Assembly (NCBI GenBank): GCA_905182985.1
Contig: CAJJDN010000008.1
Coordinates: 612,232-676,231, forward strand
Reading direction: 5' to 3'
Length of the DNA: 64,000 bases
Source: Paramecium sonneborni
Lineage: Eukaryota > Ciliophora > Oligohymenophorea > Peniculida > Parameciidae
Of the stretch, positions 61,330-64,000 are shown one piece after another (positions within the stretch are counted from its first letter, which is position 1; every line of letters starts with the position of its first letter). A model generated the notes under the pieces. It was not told the origin of the DNA. It saw only the letters and a list, made by a program, of their open reading frames with translations, and searched no databases. The position numbers and the translations under genes were made by a program.

Positions 61330-62253
61330 TCATAATCTCTTTATTTGACAATATTTATTAGTTTTTTCAATAAATTTATCTCTCAACTCTGAAGTAAGAT
61401 CTTTTAAATCAAAGTACTATCTGAAACTTTATTCAACTAATGAAAGACTCAATTACTCTCTATTGATTATGTACTAAATTATATATCTTTATATAAATTG
61501 ATTCTTTGAATTAGTTTCAATCTCTGCTCTCACCAACATTTGAGCATTGAATTTCATACCATTATAACATATCAACTAAACTCTTAATTTTTAATTAGAA
61601 ATGGTATTAGAAATCTAATTTTATATAAATTAATTTTCCAAGTCCCATCCAAATGGAAATGACTAATTTCTAAGTAAATGATGAATCATCATATCCTAAT
61701 TAATCCCAAACATCTTCAACCAACAATTGTTGACAATCCGATTACAACCAATAATATCTTGATTAGGATTTATGATGAATTCAAATTTTTCTTAAGGGAC
61801 TTCCATCTATTTTATATTTTCTAAAGTTCTTTATGAATCGAAACTATAAAAATTAGTTGAAACCTAATCTAAATTTATATAAAAAGGAAAGTCTTTCTTG
61901 ATATCAAACAAACTTGTTTCACTAAAAGGCACACATTTTACAATTAATTCTTGTTTCTATTATTGTAGTGAAACAAATTTAAAAAAATTACTAAATACAT
62001 CTCTTTCCAATTAACCAATTAAGTGTTAGCCCATATTAGTAGGATTCTATTTTTGTATTTAATATAGTTTTTATATATCTGTAAAGCAAGTTAACTCAAA
62101 TATATATTTAGTTTCATCTTTGTATAAAGGAGATAATTTCTAATCATTAGCTAAATTCTTATTTTTTGCTGTTGATTTAATTTTCTTTATTTTTTTGATT
62201 GTACCAGCCTATTGAAGTTAAAAATCATAATGCTAACTGAATTCATAACTCAT
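61330..62253 (-). CDS. PAS-like hypothetical protein 1
   Basis: Intronless frame of 307 residues starting MSYEFSQHYDFQLQQAGTIK. The central part (RIVNNCWLKMFGINQDMMIH, then ICYNGMKFNAQMLVRAEIET) has the pattern of a PAS fold: a VN..WLKMFG entry and a YNGxxFxxxM strand. Similar layout to the next gene, which suggests a local family. No output domain is attached. PAS domains sense small molecules or mediate dimerisation; function unknown here. Confidence 0.7.
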
Positions 62254-62639
62254 TCTTCTGTGAATTTGGTTCAAAAAAAAAATAAAAAAATCAATCTCTA
62301 AAATATCATTATATTTAGATTTATGATATGGGCCTAAATAAATGATTTTGCAATTCAAAGTTAAAAAAGATTAAAAAAAAATTCAAATTATAATTAAAGT
62401 TTATAAATGCTTAATAATTAAATTTAGATAATTTTATGTTGTTTTTAAAATAATAGCAAAAATAAAATGATAAAAGTATATATAATTTTATTGGTAAGAG
62501 AATTATATTTTGAATAATGTAAATTTATAAATTAACGAAATTACGATGAAGTCTTTTTTTTGTAAGAATGATGATAAAAATAATATTTAAATATATTATA
62601 TGAAAAGATTCTGTAAATTAATCTAATTTTCAGAATCAT
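62254..62639. other. Intergenic, no gene seen
   Basis: AT-rich spacer between the two PAS-like genes. It should hold the promoter of the first. Confidence 0.35.
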
Positions 62640-63668
62640 TCACATATCAAAATTTAATTATTTGAATCCACAATTTCTATTAGATGAAATTGACTAAGAA
62701 TCTTCTGATACTAATCTTGTTCTTAACTTTTCTTGATTAAACCATTTTTCATTAAAATATTCTTGTTAATTTCGTTTTACTCTTGATTTAGTCAACCATC
62801 TTGGATCACAATCATAAATATAATAAGCATATTCATAATATGCATTCTCTTCCTCATTAAAAGTAAAAAAGCTTTTATTCTCAACTCTACAATGAAATAT
62901 TTAACCATTATAATTCATGACTTCTCTTGTTCGAATATCTGGCTTTACGTTTCCTTCAAACAGTCCAGAAAGTATCTCACATACATCATCATTAGGGTCA
63001 ATATAAGTTGAAAATGGTAAAATATTAGTTGACAACACATGATCCTCCAACATCAGATAGCTTATTCCTAATAAATCCATAAATTTATCATTGATCACTC
63101 TTTAAATTGTTGTACATACACCATTTTTTAATTTGTGTAAATAACATGTAAAAGGCTATTCTAATTACAATTCAAAGTCTTCTATCAATTTTTCTTTCGT
63201 TTACATATAAGTATTTGTATCTAAATTTCTATAATTAAAAGCTTAAAAACTCTATGCCAGTCTTGGATTACATGATTAAATTTTTTTTAAAAATTATTCA
63301 AATGGTGTAAAGGGATTATCTATTGTTTCAAGAGTGAATATAGTTAAATTCGTTTTCTTATCAATTCTAATTACTTTATAATTATAAGAGTGAGGATCAA
63401 CTGACAAACAACCTAATTTAACTTATTATTTGTAATCATTTGGAAACTAAATGTTGGAGTAAAGTCTTATAACTTATTTTTCTGCTATTGATGCAGGGAT
63501 ATTGAAATAAACTTCAACATAGTCTCTAAGTTTGTCTGTATTAATATTTGATCCAAATTTAAATTCCACTGTATATTAATTCCTTCTTTTTGGTTTACGA
63601 ATAGTTTTCTTTTGTAAACAACTGCTTTCTTCCACAATTTCCAAGTAATTTTTAGCTATAATTGACAT
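62640..63668 (-). CDS. PAS-like hypothetical protein 2
   Basis: Intronless frame of 342 residues starting MSIIAKNYLEIVEESSCLQK. A basic patch (KKTIRKPKRRNQY) precedes an N-terminal domain; a PAS-like unit follows (RVINDKFMDLLGISYLMLED, then REVMNYNGQIFHCRVENKS). The order and the N-D-K-F-M-x-L-L-G / YNGxxF pattern parallel the neighbouring gene, although overall identity is low. The basic patch would allow nuclear location or DNA binding. No known family assigned. Confidence 0.7.
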
Positions 63669-64000
63669 TATAATAATTAATTTGTAATTAAATACATCAT
63701 AACACTTAAGATCTTATAGATTATAAATAAATCAAGAGAACCATTATAATCACAATTTAATAAAATTTAATATTATCAATATTATATAAATTTATAAAAA
63801 GCCATAATAATCATTGTTTACTAAATTCTTAATCAATTACAAAGCATTTTTTTTGGCAACATTTTAACTTTTTTTATTTCCTTTTCAAAATTTTTGGAGG
63901 TTTTTAAAGTAATGGAGATCAAAACTAAATGTAGGTTTCTTCCTAAATAGGCAATAATTTAATTAATTTAATTAAATGAATAATATAATTAAAAGCAATT
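63669..64000. other. Intergenic to window end
   Basis: AT-rich; no gene recognised. Confidence 0.35.

Noticed and set aside
1..64000. CRISPR arrays, transposons, telomeric repeats, tRNA or rRNA genes
   Set aside because: No spaced repeats, transposase-like frames, C4A2/C3A3-type telomere repeats, or cloverleaf/rRNA signatures were recognised by eye; tRNA genes could be missed without a scan.

Overview
The window reads as macronuclear-type DNA of a Paramecium-like ciliate. It is very AT-rich and gene-dense. Genes contain in-frame TAA and TAG that fall where Gln is expected, and they end at TGA only. About 70 introns of roughly 20-33 nt starting GTA restore reading frames. Two genes encode trichocyst matrix proteins, a hallmark of Paramecium. 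Gene models below use TAA/TAG = Gln and TGA = stop, so most real genes are invisible to a standard-code ORF search.

Layout: 1-6.4 kb, ankyrin protein, a basic hypothetical, a TLDc/MEAK7-like protein, a coiled-coil Ser/Thr kinase and a small acylated protein. 6.6-10.1 kb, a small membrane protein and ETF-ubiquinone oxidoreductase. 10.5-14.5 kb, CXC-domain regulator, SR-type splicing factor, trichocyst matrix protein. 15.4-21.9 kb, acylated protein, mitochondrial-type alpha/beta hydrolase, FAHD1, 3R-MYB, second trichocyst protein. 22.3-28.3 kb, membrane histidine kinase, small membrane proteins, long coiled coil. 28.3-34.2 kb, CCCH zinc finger, CFAP210-like, cyclin, ubiquitin protease. 34.5-38.9 kb, disrupted PDI-like gene and CFAP45. 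39.5-45.7 kb, PX plus beta-propeller protein with a decayed paralogue. 45.8-52.1 kb, SAXO axonemal protein, cathepsin L pseudogene, chromodomain protein. 52.9-57.4 kb, MFS transporter, LRR protein, FIP1, MOB4, basic coiled coil. 58.2-63.7 kb, VWA protein and two PAS-like genes.

Five scaffold joins (N at 7527, 35759, 41159, 44377 and 58820-59051) are each flanked by apparently identical direct copies of about 1.0-1.5 kb. These look like unmerged overlapping contig ends, so genes at the joins appear as one full and one truncated copy; about 6 kb of the window is probably redundant.

There are no operons. Genes are packed tightly, often with 30-75 nt between neighbours. Three genes (CFAP45, CFAP210-like, SAXO) serve the ciliary axoneme. 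Six predicted proteins start Met-Gly with nearby Cys/Ser, suggesting N-myristoylation. Several enzyme-like products lack key catalytic residues (alpha/beta hydrolase, histidine kinase, PDI-like). No complete novel multi-gene system was identified.
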